From Girardinichthys multiradiatus (lineage: Eukaryota > Chordata > Actinopteri > Cyprinodontiformes > Goodeidae): 64,000 nt of DNA. The DNA is taken from assembly GCF_021462225.1 (NCBI RefSeq), contig NC_061815.1, positions 45,605,986 through 45,669,985 of the forward strand, written 5' to 3'. This document shows, in pieces, positions 21,313 to 34,525 of the stretch (position 1 is its first letter; each line of letters begins with the position of its first letter). Made by a program: the position numbers and the translations under genes. Below the pieces are notes generated by a model. The model ran no database searches, had not been told where the DNA came from, and saw only the letters and a list, made by a program, of their open reading frames with translations.

Positions 21313-24019
21313 GAAAATTCGACAACCCTGAACTCACATTGGTAAACAAAGATCTGGAGCAGAGCCAACAGCTTTATTGTTTGGGATTTGATCATCTATT
21401 CTCCTTCTGTGACTCAAACCCATGTTTCCTAATGAAAGTGCATTTGGACAGGGAAGTCTGCCTCCATTTTCTCATGTTGGCCTCTAAGGCAGCACTCTAC
21501 GCAAGGGAGTAAAGGAATACTTGTTCTCAGATAAAATGAAAATGACCATGGCAATGCATCACATTAGATATTCACAGCAACCATTAGCAGGCCAGTTGAG
21601 GGGAGTCTCAGCTGAAATTAGAAATTAGACCTCAGTAGAAAGGCTGGACAGAGAGGAAATCTCCAGAGGTCTGGAAGTGAATTCATTCCAGCAGGGATTC
21701 ATGGAGCTTGCCTCAATTCCAGTGTGCTGATCACAAATGAAAAAATAATACAATTTAAATTTCATATTGTGCCATAGTACTATAGCTCTTGTAAAAACCT
21801 CTTTGATCACATGCTAGTTTTTCTGCTTTAAGGCCTAATATATATATGGCTGCTTCAACAGTAATAGACTCATGGGAAATAAACTCTGCAACTCCATAGC
21901 TGTTTCTGCTTCACCGGTGGCAGTTTGTTGGAATTACTCTCAATTTTGAAAGTTCTTTAGGGGGCATGGTGGAACATCTGTGTTTTTATTTTCTGGGTAT
22001 TTTTTTGTTTTGTTTTGTCATTTAGAGAAATCAGCATTCCCATTATATTGTAAGTGCCCACTATTGGCTTCACTACTCCGTTGTAAACCTCAGCATTACT
22101 GGAACCTGCAGGTAAACAAACTCACAAAGAACTTTTCAGTAATGCCCTTTGAAACAATCTCAGTTACTTTGATATGATCAATCATCATATCCTCATACTG
22201 TGTAATTTTCTTCTCCACACTGTAGTTGAAATGTGTTTATGAGCTGCATCTGCTGCAGTTAATTTAATAAGTTAGAGCTGACTCCAACATCTATAGTGAC
22301 ACTGGTGGCTTGAAATGATTTTTACCTCTCTTGGACACTGAAAAATTGGAAGGGATTTAACTAATGTCTAATCCTGTGGAAACAAGGGTTACTCAAAAAC
22401 AAATACAAACAAAATACAAAACAGGAGGACCCAGCATTAAATTTATAACTACACACTTCAGTTTTCTGTTAATCAAACATAATTAACTAATTAAATCGGA
22501 ATTAAACTGATTCAGATCTTAGATTCATAAAGAGTTGACTGGTACCTCAGAAGTTTAAATTAATGGATGATGACTCTGCTTCTACTATAACCTTAGAGGG
22601 GAACGATAAAGAGAGAAAAAAGGGTTCAAATACACAAAACCAGAACATAAGTTATTTTGTCAAAACATGCAAAAAGTATTTTGGGGCAATTTGCAAAGGA
22701 CCTTAAATAATAAACAGCTATTCTAGTTGGATAATAATTTGAGCCATTTTTTCGACATTTTCTTGAAAATAAAATCCAACACATGGGTTCTCCTTCTTCA
22801 AGAGATCATCTGTTAACCTTCTTCTGAAATATTTTGTGAATTGTTGAAAATATTCGTTAGGACAACCACTAAGATTTTTCTGGACCAATAAGGTGGAAGA
22901 AATTTCCTTTAAAATGTTAAAATAGATTCTATCAAACTCCCCCACACCTTCAAAGAATGAAAGAAGATTTTAGTTTCAACTTTTGTGAAAACAGATATAA
23001 GCTATGCTACATTTATTACAACAGCACTTGTATAGAAAAACACCTTTTCGAGCAAATTATTCAATTTGGTTCTCATGAAGCCAGTTTTACTCTGATTTTA
23101 TGCTGATTTTGTTTCCTTTCATATTAAAATTCATTACTGAGGTCCAGCAAGGACAAAGTATTTGAAGGAAAGCAGTTCTTGTAGTGAAATGTCAAATTTA
23201 ATGTGTTCTGTACATTACACAACATTCTTATATCTTATTATTAATGTGTGAAAAAAATTGATTTAACAGGAGAGTCACAGAAACTTGTTTTGTATAAATC
23301 CTTTTAACTGATGCCTTTGTCAGTTTTCAATAGCAATTCAAATGCTTAGTATTTACATCAAGGACTGCTTTAGTATTGTAGTTTTAAATTTTCTTCAATT
23401 ATTTTTATTATGTCAGGTAATAAATAAAATGGCTGTATTTCTCCACACGTCTCCACAATCAGCTCTCACTTTTCAGTGGCAGGTAATCTTATTTCTTGGG
23501 TAACTTATTGATCAGTGAACTCACATTTCTCTAACTACCCCAATTTTTTTGGTGTATTTTGTGTTTGAATCAATATGCCCTCACTCCTCTTTAAAAGGTC
23601 GATGATGCTGAAACACAATTGATCCATTAATAAAACATTCAAGTTCAGTCTATAGTAAACAGGAGAATGAACACTCTGGTACATGCATTGATTAGCCTTC
23701 AAGCTCATACACTGACTATAATCACCCAATCTACTTCTTCTTGAATAATACATAAAAGGTCAATAATAATAAGATGTTCTGTCAATAAAAAATTCATTGG
23801 ACTAAATTAACTTGTTCCATCCTTTCACCTAGAGCATTCTTTCTCCATTTCCTTCATCAACCCACTTTTAGAAAAAACAAAGGGTAAAATTATTTGCTCC
23901 TATTTACTCAATGTCTCAATGTGGTGTCAAACAAATGTTCAAACATCACCCAGGTTAAAATAAAGCTTAAAAGATAATTGCTAAAAAAAAAACCTGTGAA
24001 TAGCATTTATGCTCATGGG
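21313..24019. other. Unique non-coding stretch
   Basis: No gene or repeat recognised. AT-rich throughout; the frames present are short and without family features. Confidence 0.45.
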
Positions 24020-24235
24020 ACTGTGTCTAGTGCACTCCTGTGCTCTCTGTACACTGATGACTCCAACATTGTTGTAAATTAGTGCTAGGTGTATCCCCAA
24101 ACCCCGATGAAACCGTATACATGGATGAGGCAAAGGGTCTGGTGTCATGATGTCAAGAAAACTGCCTCCAGCTGAACATCAGTAAGACCAAAGAGATGGT
24201 GGTAGACTTCAGCCAAAAACAACAGTAAGATCAAA
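24020..24235 (+). pseudogene. LINE reverse-transcriptase fragment
   Basis: A frame around 24145-24220 reads CQENCLQLNISKTKEMVVDF, which is the block after the RT catalytic box in L2/CR1/Rex1-group LINEs (compare [16 protein letters not shown] at about 3060). Upstream, 'ctctgtacactgatgactcc' and 'ccccgatgaaaccgtatac' resemble the LYTDD and DE-x-x-Y blocks. It is heavily mutated and cut off by the ATCT microsatellite. Confidence 0.6.
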
Positions 24236-24245
24236 AGTACCCAAA

Positions 24246-24648
<403 letters not shown>

Positions 24649-26368
24649 TGTTTGTGTGTGTGTACACCTACTAGACACAAACACATTATTTTTACACAGA
24701 GGCTCACCCACACACTCACACCAACACACAAATAATCCAGATGGCTGGTCATACAAGCACAGCTTACTATTACATCAATGCGACCTTCCTGCTTTCATAC
24801 TGGATCCAGTTTAAAGACAATCACGTAATTAGGATTCGGTCTTAATAAATCCTTTTTAGAGATCAAAACTGCCCTGGCACATGTAGACAACCAGCGTCTC
24901 TATATGTTATGCCTAAAATGCCAAGATATGATAAAAAAATAAAAAACAACTACAAAACGAAAGGGCACACATCTTTCTTCTGTTTGAGAATAAAAATCTC
25001 AAGCAAAGGAGGTCTCTTAGACCTGATGCAGGGAGCTTACATTCTGAGAGGCTTCAGCCCTCTTAAACCCCATGGTGGGAGGTCTATTTTCTCTCAATCT
25101 TCCCTCTCTCCACGGGGTAGGGGAAGTGTGAATGGATGCATATCTTTGTGCTGTTTGTGTGTAGGTTGAAGTCTGGGTCAGAGGAGGGTGGTAGAGTGTC
25201 TTCACACTCTAAGATCCCTCCAAAGATTAAGAAAGAACCTCAGTAAATTTATTCTTTAACGGTTCACATTAAAGAAAGAGGTCACACTGATCTATGGAAT
25301 CTTACTGTAGATTAGATGAAACAATACTTCTCTTACTTTGTTCTAAGAAAGTTCTAACTGTTTAAACAGCAAAAAAAAAAAAGAATCCTTGAGCTTGAAT
25401 TAAGCTTCCTCAGTCTGCAGAGTATCTTTGAGAACGTTTGCACACTTAATGACCCGCGGGATTTGACTTTTAATTATTTCAAACTGAGAAAAGTGTAAGT
25501 GAATGAAGGTGGGAGACTCTCAGCAATTAAATACCTCAATATGTTATAAGAAATTAGAGGATCATTAAAGCTTCAATTGAAGTCATGGCGCTCCCTAATG
25601 CAAGGAAACTATACTAAACAATAAGCTCTTAATTGAAAACTACAGGGACTTAAAAAAAAAGAAACAGACATCTGTGTCCTTAAGGCTAAAATATTGGAAA
25701 AAGACTTTTAAGTGTACGAAGTTAAATGAGTGAACAGAGCACTGTGGCAGCACCTTGAACACTGTGAAGCATGGTTTATTTCTGTTCTGGTGTGATGGGC
25801 AGGGTCGGATCACAGGCTATCACCGCACGCCAAATATAGAAGACTGCTGGTGTCCAGTGAGGGCATCAACACAGTGAGCCTCCATTCCAGTTGATGAACC
25901 ACTTGTAAGACAATGAGCTTTATTTTCCATCTGACTGAAACAATACACAACAGCTTCCATGGAATCAGAAACAGTAATTTTATGCAAAAGTTTGAATTTA
26001 CTGTGGATTTTAGCAAAGTATCCCTAACCTGCACACTTTTTTTTTGAGGTGTCTGGTTGAAGCATTTCAGGCATAGCCAATGAAGAAGCCGGTTGCCTGC
26101 ATATGCCAGTGCAGCTTTGCTCTGCAGAATATCTGAAGACAGTATCCTAATTGCTGGATTGACCTTATTAAATCAGGGTCTGATTTTGTACCTATTTTGT
26201 AGACAATGTTTTAGCCACCTACAAGCCCCTGGCATAATTCTGGCAGAATTTTCAACCATCATCTCAGCAGCTATGGCTGAGTTAATTTAAACAAGTTGGT
26301 TTTCTGGCACTGATCTGGCTTTTTAACAATGTCTACAAATGACTTTTGCACATTTTCTTTTCCACCCA
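24649..26368. other. Unique non-coding stretch
   Basis: No gene recognised. The segment at about 25430-25640 is dense in TTAATT/CAATTA words and free of repeats, which would suit a conserved non-coding element, but nothing proves it. Confidence 0.4.
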
Positions 26369-26665
26369 TCTATTATCTATAACTGCTTGTTCTTGCAGGG
26401 TGGAGGGTTGGTGGCTATCTCCAGTGGTCATTGGGTTAGAGGCGGGGTAAACCCCGGACAGGTCGTCACTCCATCAAAGGGCAACATAGAGACACAGGAC
26501 AAACACCCATATACACACAACTCACACATAAGGGCAGTTTAGGGAGACCTGTTAACGTTACAGTCATGGTTTGTGACTGTGGGAGGAAGCCAGAGTAACT
26601 GGGGAGAACCAATGCATGCACAGGCTGGGATTTGAAGCCAAGACCAATTGTGACAATGTGCAACC
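26369..26665 (-). repeat. SINE-like repeat, family A, minus strand, degraded
   Basis: Reverse-complement of the family A body: 'aggcggggtaaaccccggac', 'aggtcgtcactccatc', 'agggcagtttagggagacc', 'gtgggaggaagcc'. The tRNA-like head is truncated at about 26665. Confidence 0.62.
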
Positions 26666-26934
26666 AGATAACAGTCTGGGTCAACTGGACACAACTGGAT
26701 ACTCCATTAGGATGGTTATCCCAAACACATACACTACTAGTCTTGAAATGGACAATAGTCTTCTGGAATGGCCTTCAAAATTTCCTGCCCTCAGCTATAT
26801 TGAAATTTTGCAGATCTTTTTCAAAAGAGTGCTCCATAGCAGCACACTGACCAATTAATAATGAGTTTTTTTCCATTCTGCCAAGAATCCGGTAAAATAT
26901 GCAGGCAAAATTAGGAGGAAATGTTGTCAGTTTG

Positions 26935-27255
26935 TCTTCCAGCAACCTAAGCTTATAGCTGCATGACTACAGAGATAGCTGAGAATAACATAATCAATTT
27001 AACTGCAACTTTTATCAAAAAGGAAAGTTTGAAGTTTAGTCTTAAAAGCAGGTTGTCTGCCTTATAAACAAAAAGTTGATCCATATTAGAGGAGCCTGAT
27101 TGCTAAGAGATCTGCCTCCCAACTACTTTTAGAAACTCTAGGAACCATCAGTAAACCTCAGTCTGAGAGCAAAGTGCCCTATTGGGACCATTTGGACCTG
27201 TCAGATTTCTGATCTATATGATGGAGCTTGATTATTAATAAAGGCTAAGTAGTTT
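26935..27255. repeat. Dispersed repeat fragment
   Basis: Contains blocks such as 'gaggagcctgattgctaaga', 'tctgcctcccaactactttt', 'ccatcagtaaacctcagtct' and 'gatggagcttgattattaat', which I recall as a common interspersed repeat of teleost genomes, probably the same long family as 35101-35430. Non-coding here. Confidence 0.45.
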
Positions 27256-27910
27256 ATGTTGTAACACATTGGGTCCAGTGAAGTGGCTTGTAGTAACACC
27301 CACATACAAACAGGCAAAAGTCTATAAAAGTGCAGACCTCTTCCCTTCCTGTAGTCTTGGGTAAAAATCAACCAAGCAAAGCAGCACAATAAAACTGAGC
27401 ACAACAAACCTCTGCCCAACTTTCAAAGCTGCTGCAGACGTTTCTGCCTTATAGATAATTTATTCCTCAGCCAGAACTTCCTGGCAGTGCAGAGTAGAGT
27501 GTTTTGGGTGAGAAGGCTGGGCCTTTGTGCAGAGAGCCCAAGGGCAGCAGAGCATGATTTTTCTTTTTACAAGTTTGATTTATAATTGTAATTGAAAACT
27601 GTGTTTACATCATTCCATAGCCTCCACAGTACAGGCTGCAGTTAATTGCATACTAAAGGAGGAGCCAGAAAACTGGAGCCATTAAAAATAGATGTCTTTT
27701 TTGTGAGGAAGTTGGAGGAAGGGCCGAAGGGTGGTGTGGTCACAGAGCATAGTGTTTACATCGCACTGTACAGCAGTGTGTACAGTAATACTCTGAAGGA
27801 AGGGTAAGGAAATGTTAAATCACTTCTGACAGCTGAAGAATTCCTACCAGTTCTGCTCTGAGACTGGTATAGGACTCTCTCTGCAGAGTCTGCAGAGAGA
27901 GTCTGCAGAC
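27256..27910. other. Non-coding flank of hAT element
   Basis: No gene recognised. The last 50 bases hold a short imperfect tandem of 'agtctgcagagag' units, and the hAT element used CTGCAGAC (27903-27910) as its target. Confidence 0.5.
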
Positions 27911-30900
27911 TAGGGCTGGGCGATAAATCGATTTTATCGATTAATTCGAATTTGCAATTAATGAAGATTTAATTTTTGGGAAATCTGAATTTTTTTCTGT
28001 CGCGCCAGTGAACTCCTCGGGCCTCTGTAGCTGAGTGACGTCAGTAGACCTGTCTCTCACAGAAACACCGAAAATGGCATCTAGCAAGGAAGACCTTGTT
28101 CCCAAAAAAGGCACGACTTCATCAATTATATGGAACTGGTTCGGTTTCGCGACCACGGACTTGGAGCAACACACAGCACGTTGTAAAATCTGTTTAAAGC
28201 CTGTTGCTACTAAAGATGGAAGCACTACGAATTTATTTCAACACTTGAAACAGAAGCACTCAGTGGAGTGGGAGAAATGCTGCTCTCTACGAAAAGCTCA
28301 GGACAGCAACAGACCAGAAATCCCTGACAAGAGACAACCCACCTTAGGGGAATCATTTTCATACAGTGTTCCCTACGAAAAGACTGGGGCCTGATGGAAA
28401 GCGATCACGGATGCTGTCGCGTTGTTTATTGCCAAAGATACTGTGCCTATTTATACAGTGGAAAAGTCTGGCTTCATTCACCTGCTGAAAACTTTAGACG
28501 CAAGGTATGTACTACCCAGCCGGAAATATTTTGCTGAAGTTGCCTTGCCCCACCTGTACAACTGCACACGTGAAAGGATTGCAACAGAGCTGGCGGCTAT
28601 AAGTTTTTACTCTGCCACAACAGACTTGTGGGCCAGTCGGACAATGGAGCCATATATGAGTTTGACTGTGCATTTTGTCGACGATGACTGAGCTCTACGA
28701 AGTGTCTGCCTACAAACAGCTTACTTTCCCGATGATCACAAAAGTCAGGTCATTGCCGAGGGGTTAAAAGACGCTCTGAACTCCTGGAACCTTTCAGAAG
28801 ACCGACTCATCTGTATGACAACAGACAGCAGCACCAACATTATTAAAGCTCTGAAAGACATCGGGTGGCCAAACCTCCAGTGCTTTGGACATAAACTACA
28901 TAATGCCATACGTAAGAATCGAATCTATATATATTTAGTAAATCTTATTTTGTATTTTATATACATGTCATACATAGCGTCTTTTTTGTCATTTGACATG
29001 CATTCATGGCCATTTTCCCACAGAAAATACACAGTACACTTAATACATAAGCAATTCATGTATTTTCATCAAATAATACATATTTATACAAAATGTATGT
29101 ATATACGTATGTACATGTACCATGTGAGTATGTGTGTGTCTGTGTCCCTACATCTGTAAAATAATATCAGAGAAAAAAGTCAAAATTGACCAGTAAGTTA
29201 ATTGTAGCTTATTATAACAGTAAACCTGATGCATTTGTGTTTTCATTATTATACAGAGAATGGTGTGAAGGACCCATGGATTGAACGTGCCATAGGGGTT
29301 TGTAAAAAGGCTACTGCTGCCTTTTCTTACAGTTGGAAAAAACGAAGAGAACTGAGTGAAGTACAGGCTGAGCTTGGTCTACCCCTGCATCAACTAATAA
29401 CAGAGTCCCCAACTAGATGGGGTTCGTGTCAAAAAATGATACAGAGATTTCTGGAACAGGAGAAAGCGATAGTTCGTGTCTTGGGTTCAGACAAGAAAAG
29501 CCGGCATCTTGTGCCCACTTGGCAAGACATTGATGTTTTGGAATCTGTAAATAAGGCTGTTCGACCCCTCCAAGACTTTACTGATGCCCTGTCTGGTGAG
29601 GCATATGTCAGTGTTTCCTACATTAAACCGGTTCTCCATTTGTTTAAAACCAGTCTCCTACAGCCAGCGGAGGAAGACACTGAGCTCACTAAAACAATAA
29701 AAAAAAACATACAGCAGTACCTTAATGATAAATACAGCAACAATGTGCAGGATGAACTCTTAGACATGGCCTCACTAATGGATCCCAGGTTCCGGACAAC
29801 CTACATTGACCCAGGCAGGGTGGAACACATCAAAAAAATGGCAGTCACTGAACTGATGTCTCTGCCTGCTGAAACAAGTGCATCACACCAGCTAATTGGT
29901 GCAGCTGTGCATATGTGCAAAGAACAGGCTCCGCCCAATAAGAAAATGACTTTAGGTGCCTTCTTCAAAAAAAATGTGACAGTGCCATGTCCCCATGAAT
30001 CAGAGACTGTGAAAATAGAAACTGAGCTGGCAACCTACCTGTTGACCTCGGAGGTCGACCCAGACACCGATCCACTTCAGTGGTGGAAGCGCCACAAACC
30101 AAACTTTCCAAGACTCAGGAAACTGGCCAAGAAATATATTTCTGTCCCTGCTACTAGTGCCCCATCAGAGAGGGTTTTTAGTGTGGGAGGGGGCATTGTT
30201 ACATGCTACAGGGCATGCCTGAAGCCAGATGCAGTAGACAGGCTTGTTTTTCTTGCCAAAAATTTGTAGAAAAAACCTCAAAAGACAGCAAGTATGTCAT
30301 ATTGATTTTGCTGACTATGCAATGAATATATGTTTGAAAAGTAACTCTTTCATTTTGTTTACATACTGTCATAGAAAAAGAATATTACATAACCCTTGAT
30401 TTCTTGTTCATTGTTTTCTTCAAGTAATATACATTTAGAAAAAGAAATCAAGGATGATGTAATCTTTTCCATGATTGTATCAGGGATTTATTGAAATACT
30501 GTTTTGTATACATAAGCTATATTTTCTTAAAACTTTTGTGAAATCTAATGCAATTTTATTTTGCACTGTATTAGTCCCAAAAAGGGAAGATGTTTTGATA
30601 ATGGCATACAGTGTTGACTTTCTGTTTAAGAAAATATACTGTCAAAATATTCTAAAGGGGAAACGTTTTTTACCCTAAGACAAGGCATTTTTTTATATTG
30701 TTTTATTTTTTAAGCTAGTTGTTGAAGTTAAACAAGTGAAGTTAGGCTTGTTTTGAGATGTATACTCAAAACTGAGAAACTAGCTAATGTGTAATATCAC
30801 AGGCATTTTTTGTTGTATTTTCAGGGTTAACGATGGCAGGGCCTTCCATCTTGGTGAATGGCCTGCATCTTGTTCTACAAACACGTTTAACGGCTTGTAT

Positions 30901-31077
30901 TTAGTTGAGATTTGAAGTCGGGTCAACTTCCAGGTGGATGATTGAAATAAAAGCAAGTTTCTGAAAATAATTTCTCAAATTTGTTTTCATGAAATGAAAG
31001 AGGAAACTAAATCGATTAATCGGATTTGGTATAAAAAAATTGGAGATTTTATTTTTAAGCCATATCGCCCAGCCCTA
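27911..31077 (+). mobile_element. hAT DNA transposon, near complete
   Basis: An exact 8-bp target duplication CTGCAGAC flanks the element (27903-27910 and 31078-31085). The termini are inverted: TAGGGCTGGGCGATA at 27911 and its complement ending at 31077. Subterminal ATCGATTAAT motifs occur at both ends. The interior encodes one BED-finger transposase (28074-30269) with a likely 345-bp intron. An AATAAA signal sits at about 30946-30952. Size (3167 bp), duplication length and protein all agree with the hAT superfamily, Ac-like/ZBED branch. Confidence 0.93.
28074..30269 (+). pseudogene. hAT (ZBED-type) transposase, two in-frame TGA codons
   Basis: From the ATG at 28074, exon 1 runs to 28911. 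It is followed by GTAAG (28912) and resumes after a pyrimidine/CAG acceptor at 29256; the phase fits and gives 616 residues in all. Residues 37-62 form a BED zinc finger (CKIC then HLKQKH). Next come an ATTDLWASRT block near the first catalytic Asp and a CMTTDSSTN block. The C-terminal dimerisation domain ends KYISVPATSAPSERVFSVGG. The frame is open except for TGA at 28392-28394 and 28689-28691 (codons 107 and 206); the second lies where relatives usually have Trp. This makes it a recently inactivated gene, unless the stops are errors. It resembles ZBED1-like proteins, but the intact terminal repeats show it is a transposon copy, not a domesticated gene. Confidence 0.88.
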
Positions 31078-31085
31078 CTGCAGAC

Positions 31086-31508
31086 TAATGAGTAATCACT
31101 TGGTGCAGACATGATAATTGTGTTCTGAGTGTTTATAAATGCTTGCTTTGAAAAACAAACCATTACATATTTGTTCATCAATTTGTAACAGCTAAATAGA
31201 ATCAACAAGCACACAAAACTCTACAAACAAAGTTAAAGCAGCTTTTCTGGTAGTATACGGGGTAAATACGAACAGTAATTACCGGCAATTTATACCTCAT
31301 AACTTTTCTTTACAGTAAAATACGCCTTTAATGCATCATAAACTACTTAGACCACATCTTTAGGATAAGATAAAAATATCTAAAAATATCTATTCTTAGC
31401 ATTGCTAAGAATACTTCTTTCTAAAGTGAACATCTCCATATTAGAAAGTATGGATAAAATGTTGTACTATCACCAAACTGCAAATAAAATCATCTGCTCA
31501 GTTAGGTG
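31086..31508. other. Unique non-coding stretch
   Basis: No gene or repeat recognised. Confidence 0.45.
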
Positions 31509-31944
31509 TTGTCGGGGTTCTGGGGATTTCTGTACTGTTAGTTGTAATTAACCATTCAGTCACTAGGTGGAGCCAAGGACCTTGGTGAGGTGGGCACAGG
31601 TGTTTCCCATCGGTAATCTTCTCTGGAGCTTTAAAAGGGAGATGCAGCCTGCACTTCTTTGCCTGAGTGTTTGCCTTAAGTGGTAACTCGTCTGGCCCTC
31701 CTGAGAATTACTCTTGTTGTGATCCTCCTAGAAGTCTAAGTTTTCTTGTATTCACCTCCTGTGTGATCCTCCTAGGTTCTCCGCATCTTGCTTTCTGGCC
31801 CTGGAAGAAGACCCCGGTTCCGATCCAGTTCTCGGTACCTTTCTGGGAGACTCCTCGGATTCACTAAGGCTGGCTGCCCTCCAAGCTCCGGAACTTCCGA
31901 ACATCAGCAAACGAACCTGCCCACTCTCCAACGTGAGTCGAACA
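31509..31944 (+). repeat. LTR-like segment
   Basis: The segment has the layout of a fish Ty3/gypsy LTR: a TG start in 'tgtcggggttctgg', a TATA-like 'ctttaaaagg' at about 31629, then about 300 bp of C/T-rich leader. It reads in the plus direction, opposite to the adjoining pol. I did not find a second LTR, a primer-binding site or a target duplication, so the call is tentative. Confidence 0.4.
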
Positions 31945-33010
31945 AACAGAACAGTTCTTTGAGGGAATTGAAAGCTTGGTTGGCCTCAGGTATCCAGTTG
32001 AAGGTGGTTTTAGTGGAAGTAAGAGCAGTGAGGGGGGCAGCAGTCTGACTGTAGTTCCTGATGAATCTACGGTAGAAGTTGGAAAAACCCAGGAAACGTT
32101 GTAGCTTTTTGCGTGTGTCTGGAGTAGGCCAATCCAGAATGGCTCTGATCTTCTCCAGGTCCGAACGAACCTGCCCACCCTCGAGGATGAATCCCAGGAA
32201 GGTTACTGATGACTTGTGAAACTTGCATTTTTCTGCTTTAACAAAAAGGCAATTTTCCAAGAGACGTTCTGACATGGTGACGGTGTTCCTGTAGATCCTT
32301 TTGAATATATGACAATGTTATCTAAATGGACAAAAACAAAATGTTCAGAAAGTCCCAGAGGACATCGTTGACCAGGGCCTGAAATACTGCGGGAGCATTG
32401 GTCAAGCCAAAAGGCATTGCAAGATACTCAAAATGACCTAGGGGGGGTTTAAATGCAGTTTTCCATTCATCACCGTGACGAATTCTGACCAGGTGATATG
32501 CGTTTCTGAGATCCAACTTGGTGAACAAGTTGGCGTCACAAACAGGTTCAAAGGCTGAAGCAAGGAGAGGTAGGGGATACTTGTTTTTAGCAGTTATGTT
32601 ATTTAGGCCACGGTAATCAATCCAGGGTCTCAGAGAACCATCCTTCTTTCCCACAAAGAAAAATCCGGCTGCAAACTGAGATGAGGACTGACGGATAATA
32701 TCTGCAGCAAGTGAATCGGAAATATATTTCTCCATGGCTTGTTGCTCAGGTCTGGAAACATGATAGAGTCTGCTGGTGGGAAACGTAGCCCCAGGAAAGA
32801 GTTCTATGGCGCAGTTGTATGGTCCATGTGGTGGCAGGGACAGGGCGTGTGACTTACTAAACACCGTTTTCAGGTCATGATACTGTGTGGGAACTGATGA
32901 AAGATCTGGAGGCTCCTCCTGTCCCTCCTCAGTGATGGCTGCTTGAGGTGCAACAGCAGACTGTAAACAATGAGAGTAACAGTTAGTTGACCAAGTCTCC
33001 ACCTGGTTTT
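31945..33010 (-). pseudogene. Ty3/gypsy retrotransposon pol fragment (reverse transcriptase)
   Basis: On the minus strand, 32322-33010 encodes the protease-RT junction and the RT fingers and palm: [78 protein letters not shown] and [20 protein letters not shown]. After a frameshift, 31945-32275 gives [30 protein letters not shown] and [15 protein letters not shown], which is the RT thumb and connection. At the frameshift the active-site box reads HLDN instead of Y-x-D-D. RNase H and integrase are missing. It is a dead fragment of a common fish gypsy lineage. Confidence 0.88.
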
Positions 33011-33489
33011 CAGCCCATACTATTGTACACTTCAGGTGCAATAAGCAGTCTAAATTTGTTCAAATTTCTACATTTTACCTGCTGTTGTGAGTCTGGAATC
33101 AACATTGAGGTCCTTGAACTTATCAATTTAAGTTTTCTGATCTATAAAGTCTTTCTAGTCTCTTTTGAAAACCTCACAAAATCAAATTCATTGTCAGAAA
33201 ATTATCCGTAGTTCAGTCATTTTATTTAAAACATCCTAACAGTAAACACAGACATACGAATCATTTGAATTTCCTCTGTACGAAAACGACATGGATATTT
33301 TTTTAAGTGTCCTAAAGACTTTTAGATCCAAAACTTGATTCTCTATTTGAATAAAAGCAAAGAGTGCCATCTAGTGCTCTGTGATATATTATTTGCTTAG
33401 ATTTTATTCATTTAGGTAGCATTTTTACAACTTGTATATACCTAAGCATTAAGTCTTTTTTGGGAGCTATGCTATGTGACATGCACACA
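33011..33489. other. Unique non-coding stretch
   Basis: No gene or repeat recognised. Confidence 0.4.
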
Positions 33490-34525
33490 TACAGTGCATT
33501 GCAAAAATAATTGTCCTTGACCTCTTTCAGATTTTGTTACTACTAACTAGAAACTTCAATCTATGTTATGTGACAAATTCATAGTGGATGATAGCAGTGA
33601 AGCAGAGAGAAATTGACACATTGCTTGTAAGTTTCTTTTTACAAACGAAAATCTAAACAGTTTGGCATGAATTTGTATTAAGCTCCCTTTACTCTGATAC
33701 CATTAAATACAATCCAGTGCTAGAAACCTTCTTTAGAAATCACCAAATTAGAGTTGACCTGTGTGGGATTTAGTCTCAGTTAAAAAAAAAAAAAAAACAG
33801 CTGTTCTGTAAACAGCATCATGAAGACCAAGGAACGCAGTTCAGAAGTAGGACAACTATTGTGAGATCAAAACTTGGGCCTTTAAGGAAGACTGACCAGA
33901 AGAAAGTTGTTGTGAAAAGTAAGCCTTAAAGAGCCTAGGTTACAGTTATTAGAGTTCCCATGTGCAGTTTGCCACAAGCAAACACATGGAGGTGACAGCA
34001 AACACATGGAGCACAGCAAGATAGTGCACCCCTAAATGCTGTGGTAAAATCTAAATTACTGGCCTATATGCAGAACCTTACAAGCAGCGAAAAATTAATG
34101 TTCCACATCACCTTGAACAAACCATCCCCACACTGAAACATCATGCTTTGGGGATGCCTTTCTCCAGCAGGGAGAGGGATACTGGTAGGAAGATGGATGG
34201 TGCTAAATACAGAGTAATCTTAGGAGCACAACAACAACCTTAAACATCTAACCAGAGATAAAATGGAAGGGTTTAGATCAAAGCATATGTATATATTTTT
34301 TTAGAATGGCCCAGTCAAAGTCCAGACTTAAATCCTTCTGAAACTTTGTGGCAAGATTTGAATATTGCTGTTAAACATTTGGATCTCTACATGTAAAGGT
34401 GGTAGACCTCCAGCTATAACTGTAATGAAATGTGCAATATTATTCACTATAAACCCAATAAAATACAATAAAGTTTGTGGTTGTAGCGAAATGTAAAACA
34501 GTTTAAGGTGTATGATTACTTAAAA
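33490..34525 (+). mobile_element. Highly degenerate Tc1-like element
   Basis: The left end 'acagtgcattgcaaaaataa' and right end 'gtttgtggttgtagcgaaat' resemble the inverted repeats of the family at 35841-37200. Internal traces on the plus strand include 'catcatgaagaccaaggaac' (transposase start), 'acaccatc/ccccacactgaaacatc' and a block translating as EWPSQSPDLNPSETLWQDL around 34305-34360. The frame is lost throughout. Confidence 0.68.

Noticed and set aside
28074..30269. Domesticated host gene of the ZBED type
   Set aside because: Flanking 8-bp duplication and inverted ends show an ordinary transposon copy, and two stop codons break the frame.
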